Positions 61,450-64,000 of a DNA stretch of 64,000 nucleotides are shown here, piece by piece. Location of the stretch: the NCBI GenBank assembly GCA_033002965.1, contig JAURVB010003234.1, positions 1 through 64,000 on the forward strand, in the 5' to 3' direction. The translations under genes and the position numbers were made by a program. The DNA comes from Piper betle. Lineage: Eukaryota; Streptophyta; Magnoliopsida; Piperales; Piperaceae. The notes below the pieces were generated by a model. The model was not told the DNA's origin and searched no databases. It was given only the letters and a program-made list of their open reading frames with translations. Each line of letters starts with the position of its first letter. The first letter of the stretch is position 1.

Positions 61450-63262
61450 GATCCTAATCTGAATGAGAATATAAAATTATACATAAGTATAATTTTATTC
61501 GAGTAGAAATGCATGTAACTAAATGACTAATATCTATCCTTATTAAAATTCGACAACATAAAACATGCAACATTCAACAATATTAATTATTAAATTATTC
61601 ATGTGACATAGTGCTACTTTACATTTTAAATTAATTATCTAAATCATAATTCACACTTCACTAATGATAAAATAATTATTAACTTATAACAAGTATTTAA
61701 TTACAATTATTAGTATATTTTCTTTTAAGATGATAATTACTTAACCACGATGTTGATGATTTAATTTACGGTTTTAATCTTTAATCATTATCATTATTAA
61801 TAGCAATTTAATTAATTAAGTCATTCAATTAAATTATTTAAAATGATTTGTATTATCCTAATTCAAAGATATTACTAATTATTTTAAATGATTTAACTTA
61901 ATAAAGGTTCGAACTTTATTTATTTTCATTATGTTATTTAGGTTCATTTTACACGATTATAGTTTAATAACTCATTTTCTACCTTATTAACTCGTTATTA
62001 AAATAATCACTTTATTTACTTAGTATTAAATTTAATATGGTAAAGGTGAAATCTTTATTTTGTTAATCCCTTATAACCATCCGATTTAAAATTAATCGCT
62101 AGTAGTACGCCGATCAATTATCGACCGTTTATCGTTATGGTATTTTTATTACTTATGGCAATTTCGTTCAATAATTAATTAGTTTAGCAATTTTAACCCA
62201 TAGCCCATTAGAATAATTATTTTTAAAGATTTATTATGAGTTAGTATTATTTTTAACTTGAGTCGGTGTCAAGTCAAGCATATATTACAGATTTGCCATC
62301 TTCTTCTTCCCAACGTTCTTCTCTTCTCCAAACTCGATCTTTGGCACAAAAACCAGACCAGGACCTTCACTAACTGCCTCGCCAACAATCCAATTGATCA
62401 ACTATATTGAGCATCCCAACACAGCATCAACAACAAAATGAAAACAGCAGCGAGGAAGCCTCAAGTGCGTGCTTTACAGCCGGTATCCTAGGCAACACCC
62501 TATCCTGCACCAAGGCGCACGACGCCTAGCTAGCAGCACAGCCGGGAATACAAGGCGACACCATCTAGCACCAAGGTGCACGATATCTGGCCAGCAGCAC
62601 CTCCGGGAATGCAAGGCGACACCATCCGGCCAGCAGCACCGCCGTGAATGCTCCCCTTCTCCCCGCTCGACAGCCCACTATCCAAACCCCATGCACAGAA
62701 ATCACAAGATGCTAGGGACTGCAACTTAACTATCCTAATTCAACTGATTACATAGCATAGGACGTTGATGCAGCAACAGCAAAACAAAACGACCATGAAT
62801 TGATGAAACAGCAGCACTTTACATGGCGGTCATGAATTGATGAAGCAGCAGAAAAATAGCATGGTGATCATGAAATGCATGTTTATAGGAGATCAAAATA
62901 GCAACCAAAATGAGTAATAGAATGACAAGGAAAACATACCGAATAGGACACAAAGATGAGGTGTAAGAACGTCGCCAAGAGAGGAGAGCAAAAAGGAGAT
63001 AAAGGAGAAGAAGATGAGAATGACGGCTAGGGTGAGGAAGAGGAGAAATAGGTGGCTAGGGTGAGGATGATGCCCCCCTCATAACATGAAATGAAAATAA
63101 TGGCTAGGGTATGGGAAAACACCCCAACCCCCGTATTTCATTTAACCAGGTTACCGGGTAAAACATAAAATATAATATTTAATTGGGTAAAAAATATAAT
63201 ATAATAATAATAATATAATAATAATACTTTCTCTAACGTTTGATCCTTCCCCGACCAAGTAG

Positions 63263-63330
<68 letters not shown>

Positions 63331-63338
63331 TCTATACT
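61450..63338 (-). repeat. B- 5' LTR, sense 5' part
   Basis: Continues the LTR from gatcctaatctgaatgag and matches about 50460-52054. The sense start is degraded (tctatact in place of a clean ctttaca). Confidence 0.85.
63266..63327. repeat. (AT)n tract in B- 5' LTR
   Basis: About 30 dinucleotides, the longest in the window, at the sense LTR start. Confidence 0.9.
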
Positions 63339-63598
63339 GAGAGGGTCGTAGGTTGGTCAAAGATGTCGAGCCAACCACTAGATGGTGGCTGCAATAGTCA
63401 CCAGCAATAGAATCGACAACGCAAGCACGTTGCTAGGTGCTGCGATTCTGGCATCGTGGAGGCGTCTTTACAGAGAGGGTCGTAGGTTGGTCAAAGATGT
63501 CGAGCCAACCACTAGATGGTGGCTGCGATAGTCACCAGCAATAGAATCGACGACGCAAGCGCGTTGCTAGGCGCTGCGATTCTGGCATTGTGGAGGCC
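63339..63598. repeat. 134-bp near-tandem duplication at B-/A6 junction
   Basis: gagagggtcgtaggttgg starts at 63339 and again at 63473. The first copy ends ggcgtctttaca, which carries the B LTR tip, and the second continues ggccgggcgacgg into A6. A few substitutions separate the copies. Confidence 0.85.
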
Positions 63599-64000
63599 GG
63601 GCGACGGCCAGGGCGCTCAAGGCATCACAGCAACACCGCGATAGAGCCTAGCGACGAAGATCGACAGCAGGCCGGCATCGGCGGTGACAAGCAGACGGAG
63701 CGGCAATCAGGGTTTGGGGAAGAAGACCTCTGGGGGGGGGAAGAAAAGGGCTCGGTGGCAAACTCTAACTCGAGTCAAAATAATAACTAGTTCATTCTAA
63801 TTTCCAAAAAACACAAAGAAATAGGGAAAATTTCCGTAAAATACATTACATGCCACAACATCATAATGACATGCTTCATAACTAACAACCCATCCAAACT
63901 GCCCGCAACATGTCTTATCGCAATAAACACCCTAAAATTAATTCTACAATCCACTATATATAAAAATAATAATAATAAATAACTGGCATACTCCATATAT
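63473..64000 (-). repeat. Family A LTR A6, sense 5' part (runs off window)
   Basis: It continues the GC-rich part of A6. From 63700 it matches 16150-16450 of A2 (gggtttgggg, actcgagtcaaaataataact, aacccatccaaactgcc). The LTR start lies beyond 64000. Confidence 0.75.

Larger units (their letters stand above)
49538..63338 (-). mobile_element. Element B- : Tekay-like Ty3 chromovirus, defective
   Basis: The 3' LTR is 49538-52054. Next come triplicated 3'-end units (to 53249) and gag-pol remnants on the minus strand (53331-57640). The primer-binding site is at 57816-57829, and the 5' LTR starts at 57830 and ends near 63338, interrupted by solo LTR B3. Flanks are gggag on the left and gagag on the right, four of five bases alike. 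It is inserted in LTR A6. Confidence 0.85.

Noticed and set aside
1..64000. tRNA or rRNA genes
   Set aside because: The TGGTATCAGAGCC-type strings are primer-binding sites next to LTR ends, not tRNA genes; no cloverleaf or rRNA sequence was recognised.

Overview
This is a 64 kb piece of a plant (angiosperm) nuclear genome, almost certainly from repeat-rich intergenic heterochromatin. The clues are an AT-rich background, plant-type LTR retrotransposons (Tekay-like Ty3 chromovirus and Athila-like), a plant hAT transposon with spliced exons, and no credible host gene. I cannot assign a species. Nearly all of the window can be explained as nested transposable elements. I name the LTR families A/E, B, C, F and G; these are local labels only.

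Left edge (1-4000): the body and 3' end of a hAT transposon. Its BED-type transposase spans five coding exons (802-3483) and has one frameshift in a run of seven A. It sits in an LTR of a minus-strand tandem array, E: LTR, 0.9 kb internal region, LTR, internal region, LTR (4001-6673, then 37118-41861).

Middle (6674-37117): a plus-strand, non-coding LTR element A inserted in the middle LTR of array E. Its 5' LTR carries a solo LTR D (7329-9117). Its internal region was split by a plus-strand Tekay-like element B+ (13165-33006). The 5' LTR of B+ in turn holds two solo LTRs of family A, A2 (13818-16651) and A3 (18706-27020), and A3 was itself interrupted by a young, gutted Athila-like element C (19748-25001). 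This is a five-level nest: E > A > B+ > A3 > C.

Right part: 41862-46616 is a degenerate LTR-element remnant F, broken by solo LTR G (42763-43966), followed by AT-rich sequence. A 3' fragment of a LINE reverse transcriptase (46617-47326, minus) is cut by another family A LTR, A6 (47327-49537, resuming at about 63473 and leaving the window). Inside A6 lies a second, minus-strand Tekay-like element B- (49538 to about 63338). Its 3' end is tandemly triplicated and its 5' LTR contains solo LTR B3 (58753-61444).

None of the retroelement coding regions is intact. B+ has lost its reverse transcriptase and two catalytic aspartates. B- keeps the RT FVDD motif but lost most of RNase H and its chromodomain. 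C keeps only part of gag and the start of pol. Six insertions have matching 5-bp target duplications or nearly so, so the nesting order is well supported. I found no CRISPR, rRNA or tRNA genes and no convincing undescribed protein system. The most unusual items are the tandem E array with its tiny internal region, an invariant-arm palindrome near the 3' end of family A LTRs, and the reciprocal nesting of families A and B.
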